Shown here: piece by piece, positions 1-11,078 of the stretch
Numbering within the stretch: position 1 is the first letter of the stretch
How the letters are laid out: each line of letters begins with the position of its first letter
Assembly (NCBI RefSeq): GCF_037038585.1
Contig: NC_092541.1
Location: forward strand, 5,459,445-5,523,444
From: Patagioenas fasciata
Taxonomy: Eukaryota > Chordata > Aves > Columbiformes > Columbidae
Direction of reading: 5' to 3'
DNA length: 64,000 nucleotides
Notes under the pieces: generated by a model
Told to the model about the DNA's origin: nothing
The model's input: only the letters and a program-made list of their open reading frames with translations
Database searches by the model: none
Made by a program: the position numbers and the translations under genes

Positions 1-1184
1 AAACTGTGGTTTTCTCCTCCCCCTTCTCTTATAGGATGGGATCCAGTCTTCAAGGATACTTGAGGTTATATCAGCTCCTCGGTTATTTGTTAGTGCTCTG
101 AGATCATGGTCGTTCAATATGATAGAGGAGAGGCAATTTATCACTGAGAGAGGAAAATGGTGAGCTGATGTCACTTTGTGGCCACAGGCCAGACAGGAGG
201 ATCTCTGGGCCTGGCTCCTAACAGAGGGACCCTGCTGGGCTCAGTCAAAGAAGCGCTTGTTGCCCCTGCACAGCATCCTGCTCCCTACCCAGCAGGTGCC
301 TTTGCTGTCAAACCTTAAGTAACGTCACAAGGTGATTGACATTGTTCATTTTTTTCCATCCCAGCTCACATGGGCTGCCCTGGGCAATGACACAGTTAGG
401 AGGAGTTCAAGGTGAAATCAGGGGTGTCTCATTGTCCCAACTCACACTCTGGTCAAGACAAGAACAATGTTGTTGCTCTACAGTGCCCATGGTCAAATCA
501 GGGGAGAGTCCCCAGCTGTGATCTCCACATGTCCGCATGATGAGGGTCACACAGGTACAGATTGAAACAGGTGTGCTCATGCAGGCCTGCATGGAACCAC
601 GCAAAAATCTGTACACTCACAGAAAGCCGAGAAAACATCAGCAAGTGGGGACTCTGTTGAGGAGATGTTGGGGACCACAGTGGCAGTATTCAAGCATCCC
701 AGGTAAAACCAGGCCCCAAACATGATCCTGTCATTCCCTGAGGACCTGCAAAGAGTGCACAGAGAGGACATGAGGTAAAGGAGTCCAGCAAAATCATACT
801 GAAAGCACGATTAATGTTGCTCTAGTGTCAGACACTCCCACCAGAGGACCACAAGCGTGCAACAAGGAGCAACTATGAAGAAGGTGACAGGAGCTACAGA
901 AAAAGATAGATCTTGTTGTCCCAAATGGCAGTCCTTGAGCACCAGATGGGAAACATAAGAGCATTGCCCACTTCCAGAAAACTTTGCCACAAAGAAACCC
1001 ACAGGAATGACCCAGGTACACATCACCTGCCTGCGCAAGTTGCCACCAGAAATTCGGCTACAACTTATGCCTGTGCCTTTCATCCTGGCACTTACAGAAA
1101 ACTTCACATGGGAAAGAAAGAATGTGCAAGATGCCAGGAAATGAAAAGGTGGTAGTGCAGGAAACTAGGACACAGCCCATACCA
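1..1184. other. Distal upstream region of gene 1 (class B)
   Basis: No gene is seen here. From about 540 the sequence is related, in inverted orientation, to the DNA upstream of the minus-strand genes 6, 8 and 10 (for example 29600-30300), which I call the class B upstream region. Positions 1-540 match only the other inverted-repeat arm. Several short open frames occur but none is preserved in the diverged relatives, so I do not call them genes. Confidence 0.6.
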
Positions 1185-1341
1185 TTAGCTGGCGTATTTT
1201 GCATTCACCATGAGCTTGACAGAAAATTATTACTTCCACAAAGGGTGCCTAGGCCTGAGGCAGTGCAGGACTCCTATAAAAATCAGCCCAACTCTCTGCT
1301 CTCTCATCCACTTCTCTCGCCTCCTTCTCCTCGGGAATCAG
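1185..1341 (+). promoter_or_regulatory. Gene 1 core promoter and noncoding exon 1
   Basis: The TATA box TATAAAA lies at 1275-1281, ACAAAG (TCF/LEF-like) at 1238 and GCCTGAGGC (AP-2-like) at 1253-1261. Transcription probably starts near 1303, about 28 bp past the TATA box. Exon 1 ends at 1341 in AATCAG and is followed by the strong donor GTGAGT. The intron runs 1342-1653 and ends in CAG. It contains a short internal duplication of a TTTGATCTGGG-type motif near 1510-1545. Confidence 0.85.
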
Positions 1342-1674
1342 GTGAGTGTGAAACCTCTTGTTGCCGTGCTTCTGGATCAAGTGTCTTTCCTCTATGTGTA
1401 TCTCAGCTGATGCGGTCTGTCCTGGCCCTGGGGTGAGAGACATTTTCCATGGGAGAGAGAAGGGGATACAAGGTCTTCTGCAGAGAGATGCTGGGACTTG
1501 ATGATGGTGATTTGATCTGGGATTTGATGATGGGATTTGATCTGGGCGATGTATGTTGGGCCAGGAGGTGCCTTGGCTCCACTGAGGCTGGGTGCCATGC
1601 TGCTTCTCATGGTCAATTCCTCATGATATATTTCCTCCTGCCCTCTCACCCAGGTGAACCTCTGTCCCAGAGAC

Positions 1675-1980
1675 ATGTCCTGCTGCAACCCGTGCGTGCC
1701 CTGCCAGCCCTGCGGCCCGACCCCACTGGCCAACAGCTGCAATGAGCCCTGTGTCAGGCAGTGCCAGAGCTCCACCGTTGTCATTGAGCCCTCCCCCGTG
1801 GTGGTGACCCTGCCTGGCCCCATCCTCAGCTCCTTCCCTCAGAACACTGTTGTGGGCTCCTCCACCTCTGCTGCTGTTGGCAGCATCCTCAGCTCTGAGG
1901 GAGTGCCCATCAACTCTGGGGGTTTTGACCTCTCCTGCATTACCAGCCGCTATTGTGGCAACAGATGTCCACCCTGCTAA
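1675..1980 (+). CDS. Feather beta-keratin gene 1, coding exon
   Basis: The product is a 101-residue corneous beta-protein that polymerises into the 3-nm filaments of the feather corneous matrix in the cytoplasm of keratinising barb, barbule or rachis cells. Visible parts are a Cys/Pro-rich N-terminus ([10 protein letters not shown], then [12 protein letters not shown]), the hydrophobic beta-sheet core at about residues 35-68 (with [17 protein letters not shown]), a Gly/Ser segment and a Cys-rich tail ([10 protein letters not shown]). It has 12 cysteines. The start is the first ATG after the exon 2 acceptor, and the context AGACATGTCC is shared by all twelve genes. The whole frame lies in exon 2, as is typical of the family. 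The protein is identical to that of gene 4 in the mirror arm. Classic chicken feather keratins, as I recall them, are 97-98 residues and lack the extra N-terminal CxxC-type repeat seen here, so this may be a distinct subfamily. Confidence 0.96.
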   Translation: MSCCNPCVPCQPCGPTPLANSCNEPCVRQCQSSTVVIEPSPVVVTLPGPILSSFPQNTVVGSSTSAAVGSILSSEGVPINSGGFDLSCITSRYCGNRCPPC

Positions 1981-2250
1981 AGATGCTGGCAACATCCTCG
2001 GGCAAGAAACTCGGGCAAGATAAATCTCCATGACATTGCATTCGGAGCTTTGATCTGTTGCTTACTTCTTCAACTCTCATCTCACATTCTTTCCTCTGCT
2101 GATTCTGTCTGCAAGGCCAGCCTAGTAGGGACATGCTGGTATCCTATCCTCTGCAGAGTAGTAAGACTGACACTCTGCCAGAGTTTCACCGCATCCTTGG
2201 GGCTGCCCGTGGTGCTCCCTGTGAACCAGTTCCCTTTCTTCTTGACACTC

Positions 2251-2256
2251 ATTAAA
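2251..2256 (+). terminator. Gene 1 poly(A) signal ATTAAA
   Basis: This ATTAAA lies 270 bp past the stop codon in a 3'UTR shared with the other genes. It is followed by GTTGTACTGCATCC, where cleavage probably occurs. Confidence 0.8.
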
Positions 2257-2640
2257 GTTGTACTGCATCCAAGCCTGGACATTTGAGTTTCCCTTTGTTC
2301 TGAGGCAACTCTTCCAGTCTGCTGAGGGAAAACAGTGGTGGAACGGGAAGGTGGGACTCCCTGCAGCAGATTTTATTTTGTGTCCTTTCTCTTGCATCTG
2401 AGGAAACATTCATGGCTAATCCATAGCCAGTGGCCTTAAGTGATGAAATGGCTCCAAAGGGTGGCAGGAGTGGGGCTGGGAAACAGCAATACCTGGGAAG
2501 AGACTACAGCCTCATCTGTCTCATTCCCTCCCCTCCATTACCTGACCTAGTGTGCATGGCCAGCACACCTGGGCACAGGTCGAGACATATCTCATATATT
2601 CCTTCAGCACCTGGCAGGGCCCTGCTGCTCTCCAGGCATG

Positions 2641-3071
2641 CATCTGCATCATCATCATAGAATACCAGGATGAAACAGACGAAAAGGATGTCCTGGACCA
2701 ACCTTTCTTGGCAAAAGCACCGGCTAGACAAAATGGTCCAGTACCCTGTTTAACTGCATCGTATAGGTGTCCAAAGTTTCAGAATCCAGCACTTCCCTGG
2801 AGATAGTATACCAGTGTGTGCTTGTTCTCATCATGGATAATACTGCTCTGGTGTTCAGTCAGATTCCTCCCAGGAGTGGCTTGCACCTATTACCCATCAT
2901 TTCTTCCATGTGACTGCTTGCAGAAAGGGAGTCTCCATTTGCTTTCTAGGCACCCGTGAAATACTGGAGCATGGTGCTGAGGTGCCCACTTAACTTCTCA
3001 AAACTGGGCATATCTAATTCTTTCAGCCTTTCATTACGCTGCGGATTCTTATTCCATTGATCGTCTTTGTG
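2641..3071 (-). mobile_element. Old CR1 3'-terminal fragment
   Basis: On the minus strand it runs from a degenerate ORF2 C-terminal region (GGCTGAAAGAATTAG-type motif) through a 3'UTR to a TATTCTATGATGATG end. The better kept relatives at 27.5, 39.6, 55.7 and 61.9 kb translate to CR1-like motifs such as GVLVDKQLDRS and AKKANRMPGS. It carries stops, is 5'-truncated and is inactive. Confidence 0.7.
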
Positions 3072-3750
3072 ACCCTTCTCTCTTTAGTGCAGTCTTTGGC
3101 GGTTGTAGAGCTGTCCTGCAAGAGACCCTGCTCACCCCTGGGAACCGCATGGGCACACCAAAGTGCAGGGCTGTGCCCTCATGGTAGGACATCTCTCCCC
3201 ACACCAGGCTCTGCAGTAAACAGCACCAGTCTTGGTGGTTACACTGGGAGGAAAACTATTTGTCCTAAGCCCAGGAAGCCAAGGCCCCTACATGGCGCCA
3301 CGGACCCACTCTGCCCTGGGGCCCAGGCAATGGACCCCAGCATGGAGTGCCTCAGCGCGCAAAGAGAGCTGTCACCTAGAAGACCTGGACAATCAAGACA
3401 CTCTTCTGGGTACCTGTATCTGCCACTCTAGATGGAAGTCTCTTGTGGACCTGCTGACTCATCTTTGGGGGTTCTCATTTCTCTTGATCATGATTGTCCT
3501 TCTAGAAAAGAAGTTCAAAGGTTCATGTCCCTCTTTGATATTCCCTGCCTGCAGACTATGTCTCTCGGTGAACAAGTCTTGGAAATGAAGAGGACAATAA
3601 CCATGCATCATCCTATTTTCTCTGAAAAAAAAAAAAAAAAAGTGAATCTCAATTACAGTAAACTCTTTTGGAATGTGGATTTTCTTTGCAATGACAGTGG
3701 TGCGGTGGCATATTGTGACATCACAATTGAAGGGTATCACTGGGAGGGAC

Positions 3751-3870
3751 AGGAAATCAAAGAATATTCCGTAATGGAAGTGACCTTGAAAGATCACCTC
3801 GTCCAATCTCTCATGGGAAAGAGAGACAAGATGAGATTATCTACCACCCTGTCCAGTCACATCCCAATTC
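3751..3870 (-). mobile_element. Short CR1 tail fragment
   Basis: The minus-strand sequence (GAGGTGATCTTTCAAGGTCACTTCC and the following ATATTC) resembles the 3' end of a CR1 subfamily, better kept at 38.3-38.8 and 49.7-50.2 kb. Only the last hundred bases or so can be recognised. Confidence 0.5.
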
Positions 3871-4933
3871 CCGTGCTCCAGGGATTGCAAGAAGCAGATT
3901 TTCTCTCTCATGGGAGTGTTGCGACGGAGAAGTTTGCATATGGTGACATTACAATTAAAGGACGTGACTGAGAGGATCAAGCATCAAAATGACTGTGTCA
4001 CCCAGCAGACAACACAAACTGTTTTCCTCATGGCAAGGAAAATCTACATCATTCTTGACACAACAGTGGCGGTGTATCAGGTCTCCACCAAGGAAATATG
4101 AGGAGGAAGAAGAATAGAGGTCATTTTCCACCAGGGTTAGAAGATACATGGAGAATACAGTGGCACATGGGGCCATGTGTCCACCCTGGGAGGGATGGGA
4201 AGCCCAGGGGAATGAGATCAATTTGCAGGTTTCTTGTTCTCGTTCGCCATGGTCCAGTACATGACCAGAAGGAATAAGAACCCAGACAAGAGTGAAGGAG
4301 CAAAGCTGTGGTGGGTTAAATCTACTATTTCAGTTGCTGCCAGAGGGATAAACTACCTTTGTTCCTGACTGAGAGAACCCGCTTACCCAGATAAAGGCCT
4401 GACCATACCAGGGTGAGGTGTGGATATGGTCCAGAGCAGAAAGGACCTGACAGAGCTCTGACCAACACTTCTGCTCTGCTGGAACTCACCATTGCCGTGG
4501 AATGGCAGATTCCCATTGCACGTAACTGGATGTGTGACAGTTCCTGGGTGCATTGGTTTCTTAATTGCCTCATTCTTAATTGCTTATTTTAAATGAGAAA
4601 ACTCCCTTTTAGGTCTAATGCAGATTGTTGCTGGAGAATACATCAGGTGTAACTGGAAAGAGCAGAGAATGTTGGGTAAGAAATGCCTATGTCTTTGCCA
4701 AAGAGAGCTAAGCAAATAGACTGTCTAAATCATTAAGTTGACTGTCCCTCAAGAGCAACTCCATCCAGTTGAATTACGAAAACTTGAAACTGATTTACTG
4801 TGGTGTCAAGTGACCAATTTCCACTGCAGAGAGTCCCACCTTCCCCTTGATCCATATTTTTCCCTGAACAAAATGGAAGTGTTCTCTATGAGCAAAAGAG
4901 GACTCGGAGACTCAGGATTGGATGCAACACACC

Positions 4934-4939
4934 TTTAAT
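4934..4939 (-). terminator. Gene 2 poly(A) signal ATTAAA
   Basis: It reads TTTAAT on the plus strand, 297 bp past the gene 2 stop codon. It mirrors the signal of gene 3. Confidence 0.8.
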
Positions 4940-5235
4940 GAGTTTCAAGAAGAAAAGGAAGCGGGTCACAGGGGGCACCATGGACACACACAAGGATGTG
5001 GTGAAACTCCTGCTGGGAGTCAGTCTGCCTGCCCTGCAGAGGGAGGGAGACCAACAGGTCACAGCTAGACTGGCCTTGGAAGACAGAATAAGCAGAGGAA
5101 AGAGTAAGAGACTTCAGTGGAAGAAGGAAACAGTGGTTCAAAGCTCTGAATGCAAAACCGTGGATCTCTGTCTCCTTTCAAGGACCATGTTCCAAGGTCT
5201 TGGGAGTTCCATGCCCGAGGATGTTGAGAGTATCT

Positions 5236-5541
5236 CTAGCAGGGGCGACATCTGCTGCCACAGTAGCGGCTGGTAATGCCGGAGAGGTCAAAGCCCCCAG
5301 AATTGATGGGAACTCCCTCAGAGCTGAGGATGCTGCCAACAGCAGCAGAGGTGGAGGAGCCCACAACAGTGTTCTGTGGGAAGGAGCTGAGGATGGGGCC
5401 AGGCAGGGTCACAATAACTGAGGAGGGCTGGATGGCGATGGTGGAGCTCTGGCACTGCCTGACACAGGGCTCATTGCAGCTGTTGGCCAGTGGGGTCGGG
5501 CCACAGGGCTGGCAGGGCACGCACGGGTTGCAGCAGGACAT
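5236..5541 (-). CDS. Feather beta-keratin gene 2, coding exon
   Basis: The frame encodes 101 residues, identical in protein to gene 3. It differs from gene 1 in the core ([16 protein letters not shown] in place of [16 protein letters not shown]) and near the C-terminus, where [12 protein letters not shown] replaces [12 protein letters not shown]. It therefore has 11 cysteines, one fewer than gene 1. Exon 2 begins at 5562 after CAG, and the intron spans 5563-5855 (293 bp). The coding exon and 3'UTR lie inside the inverted-repeat arm, but the intron and promoter do not. They are of the class B type and differ from those of gene 3, so gene 2 or gene 3 is a chimera joined near the intron/exon 2 boundary. 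Its upstream DNA is replaced from about 6300 by an unusual repeat block. Confidence 0.95.
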   Translation of the reverse strand: MSCCNPCVPCQPCGPTPLANSCNEPCVRQCQSSTIAIQPSSVIVTLPGPILSSFPQNTVVGSSTSAAVGSILSSEGVPINSGGFDLSGITSRYCGSRCRPC

Positions 5542-5855
5542 GTCTCTGGGACAGAGGCTCACCTGACAGAGAAGACAGGGAGAATTGCAACAAGGAGGCA
5601 CATGAGAAGCAGCACGGCACCCAACCACCATGGAGCCAAGGCATCTCCTGGCCCAGCATATGCTGCCCACCTCCAATCCCAGGAGACACCTCCACTTAGT
5701 ACCAGCATCTCTCTGCAGAAGACCTTCTCTCCCCCTTCCCTCTCCCATGAGAAGCAGCTTCCACACCAGGGCAGGAACTGTCCGTATCAGCTGAGACACA
5801 CATTGAGGAAAGACACCTGATCCCGAAGGAGGAGGACAAGAGACTTCACACTCAC

Positions 5856-6015
5856 CTGATTCCCAAGGAGAAGGAGGCGAGAGAAGTGGATGAGAGAGCA
5901 GGGAGTTGGGCTGCCTTTTATAGGAGTCCTGCTCTGCCTCAGGCCCAGGCTCCCTTTGTGGAAGTAATAATTTTCTGACAAGTTCATGGTGAATGCAAAA
6001 CTGATCAGCTAATGG
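5856..6015 (-). promoter_or_regulatory. Gene 2 core promoter and noncoding exon 1
   Basis: TATAAAA on the minus strand lies at 5916-5922. The AP-2-like GCCTGAGGC and the TCF/LEF-like ACAAAG are both present upstream. Exon 1 ends at 5856 with AATCAG before GTGAGT. Class B upstream similarity continues only to about 6299. Confidence 0.83.
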
Positions 6016-6299
6016 TATGGGCTGTGTCCTAGTTTCCTGCGCTGCCGCCTTTTCATTTCCTGGCTTCTGCCACGTGCTTTCATTACGAAGGCTTCTGTAA
6101 GTGTTGGGATGAAAAGCCCAGGATTTCCAGAGGAGACAGACGTCAGCACAGGCGAAAGTTTAAGCCCAAGTACTTGTGGCATCCTGTGCAGGGAGCTGAT
6201 GTGCACCTGGGTCATTCCTCTGGGCTTCTTTGTGGCAAAGTTGTCAGAAAATGGGCAACACTCGTATGTTTCCCACCTGTTTGCTAGGACTGCCATTTA

Positions 6300-7080
6300 G
6301 GAAAACATACTGCCACAGAGGCACCCCGAGGTTCGTTTAAGGGACAATGGGGTCCAAAACAACTTTTATTATACCAGTGACAAGCAGCATTTTAGCACTC
6401 CAAAAGTGACTTAAATACAGGTTCGGATATCAGTTAAGGAAAATTATTAAGGGGCAGCAACTAATACAACAGGAAGTCCACAGAGTGCATGCACGTGGCT
6501 TCACCAAAACAATGCCGGAACCGTCTCTGAGTCTGGGAGGAATACACACTTGCCTGAACACGGTGCGGGATTATTCTTAAAGAGACACACGTACTCGTAG
6601 TGAGTACGGAAAGTTAGTACACTCGCGATTCTGCAAGGGTAAATTTATAATACACTCGCAATCCTGCAAGGGTTAATTTACTTACACGCGCAAATGTACA
6701 CGGAATATTACACGTGCTTATGTGGAAGCACGGGAAGAAAATATACTCGCGATTGTGCGAGGAAATAATTTATACACGTGCTCGCACTGATCAGGGAAAG
6801 CTGCACGTGCAAATGTACACGGAAAGTACACGTGCTTGTATTAAGCACAGAAAGTACGCAAGCAAATGTGCACGGAAAGTTGCACGTCTTTATGTGGAAG
6901 CATGGGAGGAAAATACACCTGCGATTATGCGAGGATTAATTTTACCCGTGCTCATATTGAGCACGGACAGTTACACGTGCATATGTGAACGGAAAGTATA
7001 AATATACTCGCAATCCTGCGAGAAGTTTTACTCACACACATGGTGGCAAGGCAAGCAGAGTCTCCATCCTGGGGAGGGGG
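6300..7080. repeat. Hairpin-rich, CACGTG-rich repeat block of unknown family
   Basis: This block replaces the class B upstream sequence of gene 2 and has no counterpart elsewhere in the window. Six CACGTG palindromes occur, at 6492, 6711, 6775, 6804, 6829 and 6974. Short hairpins recur: CGTGCTT/AAGCACG at 6713-6732, CGTGCTC/GAGCACG at 6947-6965, GTACTC/GAGTAC at 6591-6607 and CTCGC/GCGAG at 7007-7022. A diverged tandem unit of about 172 bp is visible (TGTGGAAGCA near 6721 and 6893). It could be the remnant of an interspersed element, possibly an LTR, but I see no clear element ends and no coding content. Confidence 0.6.
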
Positions 7081-7099
7081 GCTCTCAGCAGCAGCATCT

Positions 7100-7190
7100 T
7101 GCTTGTGGTCCGAGAGACCCAGGTGAGTGGGTGCCTGGAAGCCAACCAAGATCTTCCTGGATTTGCAACAGTTATGGTAGTTAGAAGGGC
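7100..7190 (+). mobile_element. Possible LTR fossil fragment
   Basis: The segment GGTGCCTGGAAGCC and the sequence around it resembles, from memory, the end of avian ERVL-type LTRs. Better kept relatives lie at 31141-31290 and 43381-43530. It is a short, old, broken fragment, and the family assignment is tentative. Confidence 0.28.
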
Positions 7191-7942
7191 CACGAGTGTC
7201 TGTCATTTCCATGCTTTATTTCAGCTTTCTATATATTCTATCACAAGCAGTCTCTTTCTCCTGCTCTTGCTCCCCTGTGGGGTTGGTGGGTGATAATGTC
7301 AATTGACATTTGTGCTTCTATACCCTGGACATATGATCGCTTTGCTTTGATGCATGCTATGTCCCCGCTTTCTGGAGATGCTGGGAAGCTGAAAAAGATT
7401 CTTTGCCTGAACCAAGGGATCCTCCTGCCTGGTCTAAAGGCAGTTCCCATTCACCTTGTTCCTAAGGTGAAGGAGGTGACTGAACTGTTTGAGGGAGTGA
7501 CCGGTTGAACTGGTTTTTCTTCTGTCTTCACATGGCCTTGGGCTCAAAGGCACACACTGCATAAGCCACAATTTTCCTGCATGCTCCTAATGAATGGTAA
7601 CATTGCAGGTAATGACATCACACGTGCTGCTATTTCTCTTTATGCTGCCTTTGATTTCCCGCTATATGACAGGGTCTCACAGTGCCTCAAGTGCCCCATC
7701 AAGGGTGCTTGGCTAAGAAGTGAGAGTAGCTCTGGAGAGACATTTTGGACAGGGCTGCGGCGGTGTCTCCTGAAGGGCTGGGCACAAGAGTTTGTCTGGA
7801 CTTCAGCATGGTCCTGGGGAGGACATGGACAGAAGAGAAATACAATGATGGGGGACAACTGAATTCAGGGTCCCTGTGTGCTGGCCCTGAAAGAAACCTG
7901 AACTTCCTTGTGTTGCTGCTGCACCTAGAGCTCTGCATTTCA
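7191..7942. other. Head-to-head spacer, no gene seen
   Basis: The sequence is related to 31300-32540 and 43550-44790, the equivalent parts of the other head-to-head intervals. No conserved reading frame, RNA gene or recognisable element end is visible. Confidence 0.6.
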
Positions 7943-8160
7943 CAGAATCATGAAATTGTTGAGGTTGGAAGGCACCTCTGCAGATGACCCTGCGCAATAT
8001 CTCTGCTAGAGTAAGGTCAGCTCGAGCACATGGGCAAAGAGCTCTGTCGAGACTGGATTGGAGTATCTCCACAGCTAAGACTCCACAACCTCTCTGAACA
8101 ACCTATTTCGAATTTGAGCACCTCCACAGTGAAAAAGCATTTCTTTGGACCTGTGGATGA
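7943..8160 (-). mobile_element. CR1 3'-end fragment, minus
   Basis: The motifs CACAGAATCATGAAATTGT, GAGGTTGGAAGGCACCTCTG and CTCCACAACCTCTCTGAACA match the reverse complement of a CR1 3'UTR and the end of ORF2. It is diverged and inactive. Relatives lie at 32545 and 44796. Confidence 0.75.
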
Positions 8161-8526
8161 GCAAGTGGGATGGGACATAGCAGTAAGGTTCTGCAAAGCA
8201 GGCGGAACCCCTGTGCCCCGTTCCACCACTGGTCACTCACCGCAGAGTTCCCGCCTCACTGGGTGTCTCAGTGACCCCAAATCCCACAAGGGGAGAGGTC
8301 TTTCCCCACAACTGTCTGATGGGAGCCAGGTGTGGAGCAGTGCACAGCCAAGACCCTCAGCCAGTCCAGAGGTGCCTTCTTCTGTCTGCCGTTGAGAGGT
8401 GTCCTATGCAGGGGATGCACCATCTCCCAGAACACTTTGAGGATGCTGAGGAGAGTCTCTCTGCCCTCATTTGGGGAAAAGGAAAGGCACTGTGGTGTAA
8501 GTCAGAGTGCTTGCATTTAAGGAATA
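8161..8526. other. Sequence between two CR1 fragments
   Basis: This is shared with 33790-34130 and 45010-45400. It may be an internally scrambled part of the same CR1 insertions, because it is flanked by oppositely oriented CR1 ends. No gene is seen. Confidence 0.45.
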
Positions 8527-9019
8527 GCATCCAGTTCTGGGCCCCCTGTTTAAGCAGGACAAGGAATTACTGGAGGGAGTCCAGCGGTGGGTTATGAAGA
8601 TGACCAAGGCCTAGAGCATCTTTCTTACGAGGAGAGACTGAGACAGCTGTGTCAGTTCAGCCTGGAGAAGGCTGAGAGACGATCTTGTTAATGTTTACAA
8701 ACGTCTCAAATGTGGATGTCAAGATGATGGTACCAGAATCCTTTCAGTGGTGCCCAATGATAGGATGATAGGCAATGGGCACAGAATAAAGCACAGGAGC
8801 TTCCATTTGAATATGAGGAAAATTTCTTTTCTTCTAGGGTGACAGAGCACTGGAACAGGTTGCCCAGAGAATTTGTGGAGTCTCCTTCTCTGGAGAAATA
8901 CAAAACCCACCTGGACACATTCCTGTCCAATCTCCTATAGGTGTACTTGCTTAAGAGAGTGGGATGGAGTAGAAGATGTGCAGAGGTCCCTTCCAACTCC
9001 AAACGTACTGTGATTCTGT
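8527..9019 (+). mobile_element. CR1 3'-end fragment, plus
   Basis: It begins with CAGTTCTGGGCCCCCTGTTT (ORF2 FWAP-type motif), continues through GGAACAGGTTGCCCAGAGAA and ends with TACTGTGATTCTGT, typical of CR1 termini. The ORF2 part is interrupted by stops. It is 5'-truncated like most genomic CR1 copies. Confidence 0.8.
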
Positions 9020-10584
9020 CAAAATCTCTTCAGAGGAGCACCAGTGGCTGTTTTCCCCTATGTGCTGATGCTAGCTGATGCTGGAGTTCCGCTATCCTTC
9101 TCCAGGCCATGATACCCAGAAGCTACATCTCCTGCATCTCAGACATGGCTAAAGGTTTGTAAGAACTGGTTTGAGTCAGTATGTCACTACAGGCTTGGAA
9201 AGAGAACTTATGGCACAGCTGGACTTATCTAATGTTGCTGACACTTGGGATCCTTGGCTCTTTCCAGCGTTGATGCTCTTTACGGGTGTCATTGGCTACA
9301 TACCTCATGTTCACCACCTTTCTCCTCCCACCCTCTCCAAGCCTCATCCTCTTTCCTGTAGCTGCTGGCTCTGGCCAAGGGTCGGTCATGGAGCCAGGTG
9401 AATCCTGTCACTTCAAAGCTTTTACAGGAGTCCGGAGCAAGGACCCTGGGAAACAAATCAGCCCTTCTGAAGCTACCTGGAGCCAACATGAAATAAGTTG
9501 TCCAGGGTTAGGCATTCTCCTCATTGAGAACAGAGTGCTGTGGCCCTGTCCCTTCACTCTCAGACAAGGGGCTGAGACTATGTCAAGGCCTGCCACTGAA
9601 GCAGAGGAGTGTCAATGAGGGCCTTGGAATGGTTAGGCACAACTATGTCCACACACACATGCACTAAACACGTATCCAACATGCTCATGTGTGCAACAGG
9701 AATTTCAGAGATGCACAGACACAAGCAAATATGCACGAGGCCAGAGACACGCAAGGAATTGTACGGGCAAATAGAAACACGGTCTCACCAGAGGTACACA
9801 GGTGTGTGCACAGCCAGGCAGACAAGAACATGGATGTGCATGTAGGGAATCAAACAGACTGGTACACAATCATGCGAACAGGTGCATTATTGCAGATCAG
9901 CACATAGCCATGGGTGTGACTGAGGAACTGCCGGGGACACCCCCTCCATAGGAGGGACAGGGCACTATAAGCAGGGCAGATGCACTCGCAGCATTGCTTG
10001 AGGAGTCTCAGGGATGCATGGACTGCCCAGAGAGAGGAGAAGGCCAAAGAGGTTGCAATTTCCTCCTGAGGGCAGCTTAGGGTGAAAGAGAGATGGAAAC
10101 ATGAGTTGCAGCCCACCCACCCAGGAATATGACAGCCGATGACTGGTGGAGGGAGCCAGGAGAGAATGAGAGAGGTCATTGCACACAGTCACAGGAGCCC
10201 TTGGGGATGAGTCAAGGATTGCAGGGCTTGGAGCAGTTGGGACCCTTCCTGTCAGTAAGATCATACAAAAGAACCCAGCAGAGTTCCCCAGGCTGACATC
10301 ACCTGCCTCCACTGGACCCCTCTGGCTCTTAGTCCCTGTCTTCTGAACACAATGATTCATCCTTGCCCCAGAAATCCCAGGATTTCTCATCCAGTCTTCA
10401 AAAGAAGCATCTGCGAGGCAATGGGCATGAACTAAAAAGATATACATAGTGACATGAGTCCAACCTGGAAATCCTTAGGCCTTTAATCCCGGCACTTACA
10501 GAACAGAATTTCATATAGGAAAGTATGTAGCAGATGCCAGGAAATGAAAACGCGGCAGTGCAGGAAACCAGGACACAGCCCATA
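9020..10584. other. Distal upstream region of gene 3 (class A)
   Basis: No gene is seen. This class A upstream region also occurs before genes 5 (partly), 7, 9 and 11. It includes a CA-rich stretch at about 9645-9850 (with ACATGCACTAAACACGTATC) repeated at about 35095, 46495 and 59575. Similarity becomes very high over the last 250 bp before the promoter. Confidence 0.65.
10371..10386 (+). promoter_or_regulatory. 16-bp palindrome upstream of gene 3
   Basis: GAAATCCCAGGATTTC consists of two 7-bp inverted half-sites around CA and starts 307 bp before the TATA box. The half-sites are kept at all five class A genes while the central two bases vary, which suggests a dimeric factor site. The factor is not identified. 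Confidence 0.5.
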
Positions 10585-10744
10585 CCATTAGCTGGCGTGT
10601 TTTGCATTCACCATGAGCTTGTCAGAAAATTATTACTTCCACAAAGGGTGCCTAGGCCTGAGGCAGTGCAGGACTCCTATAAAAGGCAGCCCAACTCTCT
10701 GCTCTCTCATCCACTTCTCTCACCTCCTTCTCCTTGGGAATCAG
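10585..10744 (+). promoter_or_regulatory. Gene 3 core promoter and noncoding exon 1
   Basis: The TATA box is at 10678-10684, ACAAAG at 10641 and GCCTGAGGC at 10656-10664, with the same spacing as gene 1. Exon 1 ends at 10744 in AATCAG before GTGAGT. The intron is 10745-11057. Confidence 0.85.
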
Positions 10745-11078
10745 GTGAGTGTGAAGCCTCTTCTTGTCGTGCTTCTGGATCAAGTGTCTTTCCTCTATGT
10801 GTGTCTCAGCTGATGCGGTCTGTCCTGGCCCTGGGGTGAGAGACATTTTCCATGGGAGAGAGAAGGGGATAGAAGGTCTTCTGCAGAGAGATGTTGGGAC
10901 TTGATGATGGTGATTTGATCTGGGATTTGATGACGGGATTTGATCTGGGCAGTGTATGTTGGGCCAGGAGGTGCCTTGTGTCCTCTGTGGTTGGGTGTAG
11001 TGCTGCTTCTCATGATCAGTTCCTCATGATCTATTTCCCTCCTGCCCTCTCACCCAGGTGAACCTCTGTCCCAGAGAC

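Larger units (their letters stand above)
2257..4933. other. Tail-to-tail interval between genes 1 and 2
   Basis: No gene is seen. The interval mirrors 11687-14364. It contains two old CR1 tail fragments, listed separately, and an adenine tract at about 3625-3642. The rest is AT-richer DNA related to the other tail intervals, for example the AATTAAGAATGAGGCAATTA block near 4555-4580 on the minus strand. Confidence 0.7.
1..5561. repeat. Left arm of a large inverted repeat
   Basis: This stretch reads as the reverse complement of 11059-16620: paired positions add up to 16621 on the outer side of a 1-bp indel near 4387 and to 16620 on the inner side. Only scattered single-base differences are visible, so I estimate about 99.5% identity by eye. 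The arm starts at the window edge and may continue beyond it. It contains genes 1 and 2, which mirror genes 4 and 3. Homology stops at or just inside the start of exon 2 of gene 2. Confidence 0.93.

Noticed and set aside
3432-3971. 179-codon open frame in the tail interval, mirrored at 12650-13189
   Set aside because: It crosses an adenine tract coding a Lys run, and the equivalent DNA elsewhere does not keep the frame. It partly overlaps a CR1 tail.
9645-9850. CA-rich stretch considered as a satellite or CRISPR-like array
   Set aside because: No regular repeat-spacer order is present. It is degenerate simple sequence copied with the class A upstream region.
10534-10839. Open frames across promoter, exon 1 and intron of the keratin genes (for example the 101-codon frame here)
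   Set aside because: They recur because the promoter region is duplicated. They span the TATA box and splice donor and have no protein-like features.
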